A stretch of DNA of 64,000 nucleotides from Methylotenera_A sp044222005 (GCA_044222005.1 JBGANY010000001.1:186001-250000), one strand, 5' to 3'; positions 17,824 through 27,688 are shown, counted from the stretch's first letter. Notes: generated by a model from the sequence alone, not told the origin. Program-made: numbers and translations.

Positions 17824-19245
17824 ATGAAATACATTTCTACCCGCGGGCAATCGTCTGCTTTAAGTTTTAGCGAAATTCTACTGGGCGGCCTCGCGCCCGA
17901 CGGCGGCTTATATCTGCCAGAAACCTATCCGCAATTTACCGATGCTGATTTGACCGCCATGCGCGGCATGAATTACCGCGATCTGGCGTTCTACATTTTA
18001 AGCAGGTTAATAGACGACATTCCAGCTGCTGATTTGAAAGCGATTATCGACAAAACTTACCGTGCTGATGTATACAGTTTTGCCCGTAAAGGACAAAACG
18101 CAGAGGATATTACGCCGATACTTAAGCTGGAAGATCATTTATACCTGCTTTCGCTTTCCAATGGCCCTACACTCGCGTTTAAAGATATGGCGATGCAGTT
18201 GCTCGGCAATTTGTTTGAGTATGTGCTGACGAAAAAGAATGAAACCACCAATATTCTAGGTGCGACTTCTGGCGACACCGGCAGCGCTGCTGAGTATGCA
18301 ATGCGTGGCAAAAAAGGCGTGCGTGTGTTCATGTTATCCCCACACAAAAAAATGAGCCGTTTTCAAACTGCGCAGATGTTTAGCCTGCAGGATGACAATA
18401 TCTTTAATATCGCGGTAAACGGCGTATTTGATGATTGTCAGGACGTGGTGAAGGCTGTTTCCAACGACGCTGCCTTTAAAGCCAAATACAAGATTGGCGC
18501 GGTGAATTCGATTAACTGGGGCCGTATCGTCGCGCAAGTGGTGTATTACTTTAAAGGCTATTTTGCAGTTACAAACAGCAATAGCCAAAAAGTGAGTTTT
18601 AGCGTGCCTTCCGGCAACTTTGGCAATGTCTGCGCAGGCCATATTGCGCGCATGATGGGTTTGCCGGTTGATAAACTGATTGTGGCGACCAATGAGAATG
18701 ACGTGCTGGACGAGTTCTTCAAAACCGGCGTGTACCGCCCGCGCGGTTCAGCCAATACCTACCATACGAGTAGCCCTTCGATGGATATTTCCAAGGCTTC
18801 AAATTTCGAGCGCTTTGTGTTTGATCTGGTTCGCAGAGATGCGGCAAAGGTGCGTGAATTGTGGACGAGTGTGGATAAAGGCGGCGCTTTTGACATTAAG
18901 GAATTGATGCCGAAAGTGCGTGAGTTTGGCTTTATTTCGGGTAGCAGCAATCATGCCTGTCGCATGCAAACCATACGTGAGGCTAACAGCAAGTATGGTG
19001 TGGTGATCGATACGCATACAGCAGATGGTCTCAAAGTCGCATTGGAATATTTTGATAAAAACACACCAATGATCGTGCTGGAAACCGCGCTGCCAGCCAA
19101 GTTTGAAGATGCACTGGTTGAAGCGCTAGGCGCAGTGCCAGAGCGCCCTGCCAGCCTGAATGGCATAGAAAATTTGCCGCAGAAATTCACGGTGATGGAT
19201 GCCGATGTCGCGGCAATAAAAGACTTTATAGCGAAGCACACTTAA
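17824..19245 (+). CDS. thrC: Threonine synthase
   Basis: PLP enzyme converting O-phosphohomoserine to threonine. 473 residues, the longer proteobacterial/fungal-type form. Motifs: GGLAPDGGLYLPE near the N-terminus, the PLP-lysine segment PTLAFKDMAMQLLG, the phosphate-binding GATSGDTGSAAE and VPSGNFGN. It follows hom by 37 bases in the same direction. The homoserine kinase that should lie between Hom and ThrC in the pathway is not in this window. Confidence 0.96.
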   Translation: MKYISTRGQSSALSFSEILLGGLAPDGGLYLPETYPQFTDADLTAMRGMNYRDLAFYILSRLIDDIPAADLKAIIDKTYRADVYSFARKGQNAEDITPILKLEDHLYLLSLSNGPTLAFKDMAMQLLGNLFEYVLTKKNETTNILGATSGDTGSAAEYAMRGKKGVRVFMLSPHKKMSRFQTAQMFSLQDDNIFNIAVNGVFDDCQDVVKAVSNDAAFKAKYKIGAVNSINWGRIVAQVVYYFKGYFAVTNSNSQKVSFSVPSGNFGNVCAGHIARMMGLPVDKLIVATNENDVLDEFFKTGVYRPRGSANTYHTSSPSMDISKASNFERFVFDLVRRDAAKVRELWTSVDKGGAFDIKELMPKVREFGFISGSSNHACRMQTIREANSKYGVVIDTHTADGLKVALEYFDKNTPMIVLETALPAKFEDALVEALGAVPERPASLNGIENLPQKFTVMDADVAAIKDFIAKHT

Positions 19246-19275
19246 AACAGGCCATGATATGAAGCAGGATTTCTT

Positions 19276-20070
19276 ATGAAACAATATTGCGATTTGATGC
19301 GCCATGTACTGGCGCAGGGCAACAAGAAAGAAGACCGCACTGGCACCGGCACGCTTTCCGTGTTTGGTTATCAGATGCGTTTTGATCTGAACGAGGGTTT
19401 TCCACTACTGACCACCAAGAAAGTGCATCTCAAGTCTATTATCCATGAGTTGCTATGGTTTTTGCAAGGCAGCACCAATATTGCCTATCTGAAAGAAAAC
19501 GGCGTACGCATCTGGGATGAATGGGCGGATGAAAATGGCAATTTAGGCCCTGTATATGGCTACCAGTGGCGCAACTGGCCCAAGCCGGATGGCACGCATA
19601 TCGACCAGATCAGCCAGGTGGTGAGTGCAATAAAGAAAACCCCGGATTCGCGCAGGCTGATTGTTTCCGCCTGGAATGTAGCAGATGTCGATAAAATGAA
19701 ATTACCGCCGTGCCATGCATTTTTTCAGTTTTACGTGGCAGATAGCCGGCTGAGTTGCCAGCTGTATCAGCGCAGTGCCGATATTTTCTTGGGCGTGCCG
19801 TTTAATATTGCCTCTTACGCGCTGCTGACCATGATGGTAGCGCAAGTTTGTGATTTGAAACTAGGTGATTTTGTGCATACGCTGGGCGATGCACACATTT
19901 ATACAAACCATATGGAACAAGTCAAAGAGCAGCTTACACGAGAGCCTCGCGCCTTGCCGCAAATGAAAATCAATCCGGATGTTAAAGATATTTTTAGCTT
20001 CAAGTTTGAAGATTTTATTTTGGAAAATTACGATCCGCACCCCGCCATTAAAGGGCTGGTGGCTGTGTAA
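19276..20070 (+). CDS. thyA: Thymidylate synthase
   Basis: Methylates dUMP to dTMP using methylenetetrahydrofolate and releases dihydrofolate. 264 residues, the classical ThyA size; catalytic Cys146 lies in LPPCHAFFQFYV, and QRSADIFLGVPFNIASY and DAHIYTNHMEQV are family signatures. An AGGA ribosome binding site precedes the ATG. The last base of its TAA stop is the first base of the folA ATG, linking dihydrofolate production to its reduction. Confidence 0.98.
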   Translation: MKQYCDLMRHVLAQGNKKEDRTGTGTLSVFGYQMRFDLNEGFPLLTTKKVHLKSIIHELLWFLQGSTNIAYLKENGVRIWDEWADENGNLGPVYGYQWRNWPKPDGTHIDQISQVVSAIKKTPDSRRLIVSAWNVADVDKMKLPPCHAFFQFYVADSRLSCQLYQRSADIFLGVPFNIASYALLTMMVAQVCDLKLGDFVHTLGDAHIYTNHMEQVKEQLTREPRALPQMKINPDVKDIFSFKFEDFILENYDPHPAIKGLVAV

Positions 20071-20552
20071 TGGCTGGCTTATCTCTCATTGTTGCCATGG
20101 CAAATAATCGGGTCATAGGTATTAACAATACGCTGCCGTGGCATTTGCCGGAGGATCTGAAGAGGTTCAGGGCGTTGACGATGGGGCATCATATCATCAT
20201 GGGGCGCAAGACCTATGAATCGCTGGGGCGTTTGTTGCCAGGCCGCACTACCGTGATTGTGACTAGAAATAAATCTTACAAAGTGGAGGGCGCGTTAATC
20301 GCCAATTCACTGGAAGCGGCAATTGCGCTGTGTAAGGATGATGACGAGCCGTTTTTGATTGGCGGCGCCGAGTTGTATCAGGTAGGTTTGAAGCTTGCGA
20401 CCAGGCTCTATATCACACAGGTGCATGCTGCGTTTGAAGGCGATGCGTTTTTTGCGGACGTTGATTTAAATCATTGGCAATTAAGCGAAAAAAAAGACCA
20501 CGTCTCAGCGAGTGGTCTTGAATATAGTGATCTGATTTACTTACATAAATAA
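20070..20552 (+). CDS. folA: Dihydrofolate reductase
   Basis: NADPH-dependent reduction of dihydrofolate to tetrahydrofolate, the target of trimethoprim. 160 residues with the family pattern VIGINNTLPWHLPEDLKRF (acidic active-site residue within the loop), HHIIMGRKTYESLG and FLIGGAELYQ. It overlaps thyA by one base and is surely co-transcribed. A long palindromic repeat fills the gap to the convergent decarboxylase gene. Confidence 0.97.
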   Translation: MAGLSLIVAMANNRVIGINNTLPWHLPEDLKRFRALTMGHHIIMGRKTYESLGRLLPGRTTVIVTRNKSYKVEGALIANSLEAAIALCKDDDEPFLIGGAELYQVGLKLATRLYITQVHAAFEGDAFFADVDLNHWQLSEKKDHVSASGLEYSDLIYLHK

Positions 20553-20573
20553 GTATTGAACTTTACTAAAATT

Positions 20574-20680
20574 GATAATTGAATATAGCTTGATTTGACA
20601 AGGCGGCTAGCTGAAGACAGTACGCATTTGTACGGCGAAGCGAAGCCAACAAAGTCAAATTGACGATAGATTCAATTATC
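20574..20680. repeat. Long imperfect palindromic intergenic repeat (copy 2)
   Basis: The folA-decarboxylase gap carries an inverted repeat about 107 bases long with perfect outer arms GATAATTGAAT / ATTCAATTATC and partly paired inner arms (TTGATTTGAC / GTCAAATTGA, GGC...GCC). Its middle (20613-20636), read on the minus strand, is GCCGTAC-aaat-GCGTACTGTCTTC, the same core as the repeat after eno. The right arm overlaps the decarboxylase stop codon by 5 bases. Confidence 0.6.
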
Positions 20681-22916
20681 TTTCTACGCAATCGACGTAG
20701 TACACTGCCTTGCCATCCACCATTTCTTTTACCAGGCCATGGTTGTCAGTCTCGAAGCCTGGGAATTTTTCGTTAAATTCACGAGCGAATTTAAGGTAGT
20801 TCACAATCACTTTATTAAAGCGTTCACCCGGAATCAGCAGCGGGATGCCAGGCGGGTAGGGCGTCAATAGCACAGCGGTGACACGGCCTTCCAGTTCGTC
20901 AATCGGCACACGGTCAATCTTGCGATGTGCCATTTTTGCAAAGGCATCGGTTGGTTTCATCGCAGGCACCATGTCCGACAAATACATTTCAGTCGTGAGG
21001 CGTGCCACATCGTTAGCCCTGTATACGGCATGAATTTGCGTACACAGATCCTTCAAACCAACGCGCTCATAACGTGGCTGTTTCTGCACAAACTCGGGCA
21101 ACACTTTCCACAATGGCTGATTCTTGTCGTAGTCGTCCTTAAACTGCTGCAGTGCAGCTACCATGGTGTTCCAGCGGCCTTTGGTGATGCCAATCGTAAA
21201 CATGATGAAGAATGAGTAAAGCCCTGTTTTTTCAACAATCACGCCATGTTCGGCTAAATACTTGGTGACAATGGCGGCAGGAATGCCAAACTTATCAGAG
21301 AAGTCACCTTTAATATCCAAGCCCGGTGTAATAATGGTTGCCTTGATCGGATCCAGCATGTTAAAACCTTCGGCCAGGTTGCCGAAATCGTGCCAGGCTT
21401 CATTGGCTTTAAGCATCCAGGCATCACGCTCTTCAATGCCTTCTTCAGAAAGATCAGTGGGTCCCCACACCTTAAACCACCAGTCTGTACCCCACTCTTC
21501 GTCCACTTTGCGCATGGCACGGCGGAAGTCCAACGCTTCCATCAATGATTCTTCTACCAGCGCTGTGCCGCCGGGTGCTTCCATCATGGCGGCTGCCACG
21601 TCGCAGCTGGCGATAATCGAATATTGCGGGCTGGTGGAAGTGTGCATTAAATAAGCTTCGTTGAATACATCTCTATCCAGACGGTTTTCAACGGCATCCT
21701 GCACCAATATTTGCGAGGCCTGGCTTAAGCCGGCCAATAATTTATGGGTAGATTGCGTAGAAAATACCATGCTTTCCTTACAGCGCGGGCGGTCTGCGCC
21801 AATCGCATGGTAATCGCCATAAAAGTCATGGAATGTGGCGTGTGGCAGCCAGGCTTCATCAAAATGCAGCGTGTCTATCTTGCCATCCAGCATTTCCTTG
21901 ATTTCTTCCACGTTGTACAACACGCCGTCATATGTAGATTGCGTGATGGTCAATACACGCGGTTTAGCTTTTTTATCGATAATAAACGGGTTGCGGTCAA
22001 TTTTCTTTTGAATGTTTTTCCACTCAAACTCGCTTTTAGGAATCGGTCCGATAATGCCAAAGTGGTTGCGTGTCGGCATTAAAAAGACGGGAATCGCACC
22101 TGTCATGATGATGGAGTGCAACACGGATTTGTGGCAGTTGCGGTCAACCACGACAATGTCACCTGGCGCTACGGTTGAGTTCCATACAATTTTGTTGGAA
22201 GTGGAAGTGCCGTTAGTGACAAAATACAAATGATCACAATTAAAGATGCGCGCGGCATTGCGTTCTGAGGCCGCGACTGGCCCTGTGTGGTCAAGCAGCT
22301 GACCAAGCTCATCCACCGCATTACACACGTCTGCACGCAGCATGTTTTCACCAAAAAACTGATGGAACATCTGCCCGACAGGAGACTTTAGGAAGGCCAC
22401 GCCGCCGGAGTGACCAGGACAGTGCCACGAATAGGAGCCATCGGCTGCATAATGCGTGAGCGCTTTGAAGAAGGGCGGTGCCAGGCTGTCCAGGTAAGCT
22501 TTGGCTTCACGAACAATCAGGCGTGCGACGAACTCCGGGGTATCTTCATTCATGTGAATAAATCCGTGCAATTCACGTAATACATCATTTGGAATATGAC
22601 GTGAAGTACGGGTTTCACCATGCAGGAAAATAGGGATTTCTTCGTTACGATGACGGATTTCAGCGACGAACTTGCGCAGCTGTTCAATCGCTTCGGGTTT
22701 TTCTTCGATAAACTCTTCATCGTCAATCGATAGGATAAACGCGGAAGCACGGCTTTGCTGCTGTGCGAATGAGGTCAGATCGCCATAACTGGTCACGCCC
22801 AACACCTCAATGCCCTCGGCTTCAATGGCTTTGGCAAGCACACGGATGCCCAGGCCTGAAGAGTTCTCAGAGCGGAAGTCTTCGTCGATGATGACTACTG
22901 GAAATCTAAATTTCAT
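20676..22916 (-). CDS. Orn/Lys/Arg decarboxylase (fold III, inducible type)
   Basis: 746-residue PLP decarboxylase of the arginine/lysine/ornithine group, with the N-terminal response-regulator-like wing domain (VVIIDEDFRSENSSGLGIRV), the large domain with WHCPGHSGG, the cofactor lysine in STQSTHKLLAGLSQAS, and a C-terminal domain with PYPPGIPLLIPGER. Members make cadaverine, agmatine or putrescine; the motifs do not reveal the substrate. It lies 10 bases after dcd on the same strand, as in many betaproteobacteria, suggesting polyamine synthesis rather than only acid response. Confidence 0.9.
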   Translation of the reverse strand: MKFRFPVVIIDEDFRSENSSGLGIRVLAKAIEAEGIEVLGVTSYGDLTSFAQQQSRASAFILSIDDEEFIEEKPEAIEQLRKFVAEIRHRNEEIPIFLHGETRTSRHIPNDVLRELHGFIHMNEDTPEFVARLIVREAKAYLDSLAPPFFKALTHYAADGSYSWHCPGHSGGVAFLKSPVGQMFHQFFGENMLRADVCNAVDELGQLLDHTGPVAASERNAARIFNCDHLYFVTNGTSTSNKIVWNSTVAPGDIVVVDRNCHKSVLHSIIMTGAIPVFLMPTRNHFGIIGPIPKSEFEWKNIQKKIDRNPFIIDKKAKPRVLTITQSTYDGVLYNVEEIKEMLDGKIDTLHFDEAWLPHATFHDFYGDYHAIGADRPRCKESMVFSTQSTHKLLAGLSQASQILVQDAVENRLDRDVFNEAYLMHTSTSPQYSIIASCDVAAAMMEAPGGTALVEESLMEALDFRRAMRKVDEEWGTDWWFKVWGPTDLSEEGIEERDAWMLKANEAWHDFGNLAEGFNMLDPIKATIITPGLDIKGDFSDKFGIPAAIVTKYLAEHGVIVEKTGLYSFFIMFTIGITKGRWNTMVAALQQFKDDYDKNQPLWKVLPEFVQKQPRYERVGLKDLCTQIHAVYRANDVARLTTEMYLSDMVPAMKPTDAFAKMAHRKIDRVPIDELEGRVTAVLLTPYPPGIPLLIPGERFNKVIVNYLKFAREFNEKFPGFETDNHGLVKEMVDGKAVYYVDCVER

Positions 22917-22926
22917 CTTTTTTACC

Positions 22927-23502
22927 TTAAATTTTCGGCAACGTTACACCAACTTGCCCTTGATATTTGCCGCCGCGGTCTTTATAGCTGGTTTCGCACA
23001 CATCGTCTGCATCAGCCTCAAAAAAAAGTACCTGCGCGCAGCCTTCGTTGGCGTATATCTTGGCAGGTAACGGTGTCGTGTTGCTGAACTCGAGTGTGAC
23101 ATAGCCTTCCCATTCTGGTTCAAATGGCGTCACGTTGACGATGATGCCGCAGCGCGCGTAAGTGGACTTGCCTAGGCAGATGGTCAGCACATTGCGCGGA
23201 ATGCGGAAATATTCCACCGTGCGCGCGAGCGCAAAAGAGTTGGGTGGAATGATGCAGTAATCTGCATTCACTTCGACAAATGAATTCGGGTCGAAATTTT
23301 TAGGGTCAACGATGGTGCTGTTCAGGTTGGTGAACAACTTGAATTCTTTTGAGCAGCGAATATCGTAACCGTAACTGGATGTGCCGTAGGAAACCAGGCG
23401 CTGTCCATCCGCGTTTTGTTTTACCTGGCCCGGCTCAAACGGCTCGATCATGCCATGCTGCTCCGCCATGCGGCGTATCCATTTGTCTGATTTAATACTC
23501 AT
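22927..23502 (-). CDS. dcd: dCTP deaminase
   Basis: Deaminates dCTP to dUTP, supplying dUMP to ThyA. 191 residues against a usual 188-193. Family motifs are SYGTSSYGYDIRCS, LGKSTYARCGIIVNVTPFEP (containing the catalytic region), WEGYVTLEFSNTTPLPAKIY and the C-terminal YQGQVGVTLP. It is the upstream gene of a two-gene set with the decarboxylase. The upstream gap (97 bases) is shared with the divergent PhoD-like gene. Confidence 0.97.
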   Translation of the reverse strand: MSIKSDKWIRRMAEQHGMIEPFEPGQVKQNADGQRLVSYGTSSYGYDIRCSKEFKLFTNLNSTIVDPKNFDPNSFVEVNADYCIIPPNSFALARTVEYFRIPRNVLTICLGKSTYARCGIIVNVTPFEPEWEGYVTLEFSNTTPLPAKIYANEGCAQVLFFEADADDVCETSYKDRGGKYQGQVGVTLPKI

Positions 23503-23599
23503 GTTAGTTGAATTGTTTTATGATTAATAAAAGTAGAGCATTATAAGATGAATGTGGGTAATTTAGTGGCATTAATCTGAATTTTTAGGAGGGTTTGTC

Positions 23600-25183
23600 T
23601 TGCTAAAATTAGGGCCAATAGTAAAGTTTTTGGGGTGTACAGAGACCGGGTGGCACATCAGTGTGATGGCGCTGGCAGATCGTGCAGATGAACCGCCCAG
23701 TTTCAGCATCAGCACATCCGCTGCCGTCAATCCTCGCAAATTGTGCGATCTAAGTCACAGCAAAAGCACTGTATGGCGGTGGGAGTGCAAAATCCCGCAG
23801 AAGGCGGCGGCACAGAGCATCGAATATCAGCTTAATGGCAAGACGTATACCCTGCAGGTGCCTGCAAAAAACAGCATGCCTGCAATCGTTTATGCCTCAT
23901 GTAACGGCTTTTCGGATCCTAAGCTCATGAAGCAGGTTTCCAATAAGAATACGCTGTGGAAACGCATAAGCCACCTGCATCAAGGCGAGGACAAGATACG
24001 CGGCCGTCGTTACGGGCCATGGAACTTGTTGTTGCTAGGCGGCGATCAAGTGTATTCAGACGCCATGTGGCAAGTGGTGCCGGAACTTAAGGCATGGGTT
24101 GATCTGGATTGGTCTCAGCGCGCCAAAAGGACGTTTAATCAGACGATGCGCGCCCAGGTTGAAAAGTTTTTTGAGGGATTGTACCTGGACAACTGGTCGC
24201 AGCCGGAAGTGGCTGCTGCATTGGCCAGTGTGCCCAGTGTGATGATGTGGGACGACCACGATATTTTTGATGGCTGGGGTTCGTATCCGCATCAGCAGCA
24301 TAATTGCCCTGTATATCAAGGCATTTTTGAAGTTGCAAAATTTTATTTCAGGTTGTTTCAGCAGCAGTCCATTGATACGTCTGATCCTGCCGAGCTGCCG
24401 GGTCAGCCTGCTTTTAACCAGGCTTACAATTTAAGCAATTTGGGTATCCTGGTGCTGGATATGCGCAGTGAGCGCAAACCGCATACGCCGAATAGTAAGC
24501 GCGACGAGTACATGCCTGATCAGGTGATGTCTGAAGCGAGCTGGAATGCAGTTTATAAGTGGCTGGATCAGCATGCGGCCGTGCAGCAACTGCAGCATTT
24601 ACTGGTGGTGTCGAGCATCCCCGTGGTGCATCCAACCTTCGGCCTGTTAGAGAAAATGTTAGGTTTTATACCAGGCCAGCAGAAACTGGAGGACGATTTG
24701 CGCGACCATTGGACCAGCGCGCCGCATATGCAGGAGCGGCTGCGCATGGTGCACCGGCTGTTACGGTTTTCCGCAGAGAAAAAATGCCGTGTCACGTTAC
24801 TATCAGGCGATGTGCATGTGGCTGCAGTGGGGGTGATTGAATCAGACCGTAACGACGTGCCGCCAAATGCGCGCGTGATTAACCAACTGACCTCGTCGGG
24901 GATAGTGCATCCCGCACCACCAGCCATGGTGCGCTACTTTTTGGAACAGGCGTGCAAAAATGTAGAGACGGTAGATCGAGGCATTACTGCTGCGATGTAT
25001 GAGTTTCCTGCAACCACGCGGCGTTTAATCGGGGCGCGCAACTTTTTAAGCCTGGAACCGGATGATAAAGACCGCTTATGGGCGAACTGGTGGGTGGAAA
25101 ATGAGAACGACCCTACGACCAAGACACTGCATCCTGTGCAGGTGAAAGCAAAACCGATAGAAGAGAGCTCAACGCCTACATAA
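23600..25183 (+). CDS. PhoD-like metallophosphatase
   Basis: 527-residue protein of the PhoD-like/alkaline phosphatase D calcineurin superfamily. Metal-binding motifs are LLGGDQVYSD, MWDDHDIFDGWG and, near the C-terminus, LLSGDVHVAAVG. It has no signal peptide, unlike secreted PhoD enzymes, so it is probably cytoplasmic; the substrate is unknown. The TTG start at 23600 is supported by a very strong ribosome binding site, AGGAGGG, 6 bases before it. It converges on zwf with a bidirectional terminator between. Confidence 0.8.
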   Translation: MLKLGPIVKFLGCTETGWHISVMALADRADEPPSFSISTSAAVNPRKLCDLSHSKSTVWRWECKIPQKAAAQSIEYQLNGKTYTLQVPAKNSMPAIVYASCNGFSDPKLMKQVSNKNTLWKRISHLHQGEDKIRGRRYGPWNLLLLGGDQVYSDAMWQVVPELKAWVDLDWSQRAKRTFNQTMRAQVEKFFEGLYLDNWSQPEVAAALASVPSVMMWDDHDIFDGWGSYPHQQHNCPVYQGIFEVAKFYFRLFQQQSIDTSDPAELPGQPAFNQAYNLSNLGILVLDMRSERKPHTPNSKRDEYMPDQVMSEASWNAVYKWLDQHAAVQQLQHLLVVSSIPVVHPTFGLLEKMLGFIPGQQKLEDDLRDHWTSAPHMQERLRMVHRLLRFSAEKKCRVTLLSGDVHVAAVGVIESDRNDVPPNARVINQLTSSGIVHPAPPAMVRYFLEQACKNVETVDRGITAAMYEFPATTRRLIGARNFLSLEPDDKDRLWANWWVENENDPTTKTLHPVQVKAKPIEESSTPT

Positions 25184-25202
25184 TTGATTCACTGCAAAAT
25201 AA

Positions 25203-25229
25203 AAAACGGCAGGTTTAGCCTGCCGTTTT
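25203..25229. terminator. Bidirectional intrinsic terminator
   Basis: Perfect 11-base stem AAAACGGCAGG / CCTGCCGTTTT with a 5-base loop, A-rich on one side and T-rich on the other. It lies between the convergent PhoD-like gene and zwf and should end both transcripts. Confidence 0.85.
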
Positions 25230-25245
25230 ACAAGCGCTCAACCGG

Positions 25246-26751
25246 CTAGTGCTTATCGCCGCCTAGTTCAATGCTGTAACGCCAGAACTGGTCTTGTGAC
25301 TCAAAAATAACACTGGATTCTTCAGGGTCGCGGTTGCCGGCGCGATATTGATGCAGTGGTGTTTTGTCTTCTGCCCATGCTTTCACGATAGGATCTACCA
25401 AACGCCATTGCGCCTCGACTTCGCTGATGTGCAGGTATTGCGACGGATCGCCTTCCATCAGGTTGAGCATCAAGGTTTCATAAGAGTCGATGGTTTCATC
25501 GTCTTTTTGACGTTGCGGCGCATCAATGCTTAGGGTGCGTGTGGCAATGTCCAGCCCCGGGATTTTTGATTCGATTTCCAGCTTGATGCATTCGCGCGGC
25601 TGAATGTTGATGCTGAGCCAGTTTTGGTGCTGACCATCGACCAATTGCATCGGCGCTTTTTTGAAGCGGATAGAAATTGCCGTATTGCCTTCGTGCATAC
25701 GTTTGCCTGTACGCACGTAGAAGGGCACACCTTGCCAGCGCGGGTTGTCGATAAACAATTTAACTGCGGCGTAGGTTTCGGTATGGCTAGATTCTATGCC
25801 ATCGCGTTTGAGTTCTTCCAGATAGCCATGCACGTTTTCGCCGTGGCCATCGCCCACGCAGACGCGACCCGCCGCATATTGCGCACGGAATGCCTGCTTG
25901 TTCAGGTTTTTTACATCGACTGGGCGGATAGATTGCAGCAGCTTGATTTTTTCAGCACGGATACTTTCTGGCTGCAAATCTTTTGGTTTTTCCATCGCAG
26001 TAACTGCCAGCGTTTGCAGTAGATGGCTTTGGAACATATCGCGCAATGCGCCTGTGGCATCGTAAAAAGTGGTGCGGTCACCCACGCCTAAAATTTCGTT
26101 ATTGGTGATCTGCACGTGGTCAATATGTTCTTTATTCCAGAGCGGCTCAAATATTGCATTTGCAAAACGTGTGAGCATAATGCCTTGCACCGCTGATTTA
26201 CCTAAGTAATGGTCGATACGGTAAATCTGGCTTTCTTTTAAGTGCTTGGTGATTTTGCTTTGCAAGTCCTGCGCGCTTGGCAAGTCTGTGCCGAACGGTT
26301 TTTCAATCAGCACACGGCGCCAGTATTTGCTTTCATCCAGCAGGCCCACGCCAGAAAGCTGTTCTACAACAGGCGCAAAATCGGTTGGACGCACCGATAA
26401 GAAATATGCCAGGTTTTGTGGGAATACGCTTTCATTTGACAGAAGCGCTCTCATTTTATTGAAAGCATCGGGGTCTGTCGGCGGGTTGGCATGGTAATGA
26501 TTGCGCGCAATGAAGCGTTCAAAGACTTTTTGATCGTAGCCATTCTTGAATTTGGCATCCAGCATGCCTTTAATATCGGCTTGCCAAGCTTCACGCGAGA
26601 CTTCGCCACGGCCTACCGAAAGGATCGCCATATGCTCTGGCAAGCGTCCAGCTGCATCCAGCCTGAATAAACCAGGCATTAACTTGATTCGAGCCAGGTT
26701 GCCGCTGGCGCCAAATAATACAAGAGTACATGGATCGATCTTTTTAGTCAT
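25246..26751 (-). CDS. zwf: Glucose-6-phosphate 1-dehydrogenase
   Basis: Oxidises glucose-6-phosphate to 6-phosphogluconolactone with NAD(P)+. 501 residues: N-terminal Rossmann motif LVLFGASGNLARIK, active-site signature RIDHYLGK with the preceding FGTD, and KKAPMQLV downstream. The ATG at 26751 is preferred because GAGG lies 8 bases before it and it gives the family N-terminus; the upstream in-frame ATG lies inside gnd. With gnd 25 bases upstream it forms the oxidising half of the dissimilatory ribulose monophosphate cycle known in Methylophilaceae. Confidence 0.96.
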   Translation of the reverse strand: MTKKIDPCTLVLFGASGNLARIKLMPGLFRLDAAGRLPEHMAILSVGRGEVSREAWQADIKGMLDAKFKNGYDQKVFERFIARNHYHANPPTDPDAFNKMRALLSNESVFPQNLAYFLSVRPTDFAPVVEQLSGVGLLDESKYWRRVLIEKPFGTDLPSAQDLQSKITKHLKESQIYRIDHYLGKSAVQGIMLTRFANAIFEPLWNKEHIDHVQITNNEILGVGDRTTFYDATGALRDMFQSHLLQTLAVTAMEKPKDLQPESIRAEKIKLLQSIRPVDVKNLNKQAFRAQYAAGRVCVGDGHGENVHGYLEELKRDGIESSHTETYAAVKLFIDNPRWQGVPFYVRTGKRMHEGNTAISIRFKKAPMQLVDGQHQNWLSINIQPRECIKLEIESKIPGLDIATRTLSIDAPQRQKDDETIDSYETLMLNLMEGDPSQYLHISEVEAQWRLVDPIVKAWAEDKTPLHQYRAGNRDPEESSVIFESQDQFWRYSIELGGDKH

Positions 26752-26776
26752 TTTGTTAACCTCAGTTTGCCAATTA

Positions 26777-27688
26777 CTATTTTGATGATTTGACGGCGTG
26801 GCCACCAAAGGCGTTACGCATCATTGAAAGCAGTTTGTAACTGTAACCGTCATCTTCTTGCGATGCAAAGCGCATTTGCAATGCCAGCGTCAGTACTGGT
26901 GCAGCCACGCCTTGTTCAACTGCCTCGACTACCGTCCAGCGGCCTTCGCCTGAGTCCGCGACATAGGGTGCAACGCCATCCAATGTCTGGTCGTTCTTGA
27001 GTGATTCAGCCGTTAAGTCAAGCAACCAGCTGCGCACGACGGAGCCATGGCGCCAGAGCTCGGTGATTTGTGCCAAATCCAAATTGAATTCTGTTTTGCC
27101 CTTGATCAGATCCAGGCCTTCAGCCATCGCTTGCATCATGCCGTACTCGATGCCGTTGTGAATCATTTTGGTGAAATGGCCGGAACCTACGGGCCCGACA
27201 TGTGCCCAGCCACGGTGGGCTGCAGGAGCCAGCGCCTTTAATATCGGGGTAACAGTTTCGGCCACTTCTTTCGTTGCACCTACCATCAGGCAATAGCCGT
27301 TATCCAGGCCCCATACACCGCCTGAGGTGCCAGAGTCCATAAAACCGATGCCATGCTCAGCCAGCATCGCGCCGCGGCGTTGGCTGTGCTTATAGTTAGA
27401 GTTGCCGCCATCGACAATGATGTCTCCTTTGTTCAGCATGGGGATTAAATCTTTGATCTGTTTTTCGGTGATCTCGCCTGCTGGCAACATCATCCAGATA
27501 ATTTTTTGGCCTTCCAGCTTGTTCACTGCATCCTGCACAGAAGTCGCAGGGATCAAACCTTCTTTTTCAACCAGATTGTTAACAAAATCTTTATTAAAAT
27601 CAAAGCCAACCACTTCAATTTTGTGACGAAGCAAACGTGCGGCCATGTTGCCACCCATTTTGCCTAAACCTAACATTGCTAATTTCAT
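26777..27688 (-). CDS. gnd: 6-phosphogluconate dehydrogenase, decarboxylating (short form)
   Basis: Oxidises 6-phosphogluconate to ribulose-5-phosphate and CO2. At 303 residues it is the short bacterial type (about 300 residues), not the 470-residue enterobacterial form; short forms are often NAD-preferring, but the cofactor cannot be read safely here. Motifs: MLGLGKMGGNMAARLL at the N-terminus, DGGNSNYKHS, DSGTSGGVWGL and KMIHNGIEYGMMQ. It heads a gnd-zwf operon, divergent from pgl, so all three steps from glucose-6-phosphate to ribulose-5-phosphate are encoded together. Confidence 0.95.
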   Translation of the reverse strand: MKLAMLGLGKMGGNMAARLLRHKIEVVGFDFNKDFVNNLVEKEGLIPATSVQDAVNKLEGQKIIWMMLPAGEITEKQIKDLIPMLNKGDIIVDGGNSNYKHSQRRGAMLAEHGIGFMDSGTSGGVWGLDNGYCLMVGATKEVAETVTPILKALAPAAHRGWAHVGPVGSGHFTKMIHNGIEYGMMQAMAEGLDLIKGKTEFNLDLAQITELWRHGSVVRSWLLDLTAESLKNDQTLDGVAPYVADSGEGRWTVVEAVEQGVAAPVLTLALQMRFASQEDDGYSYKLLSMMRNAFGGHAVKSSK

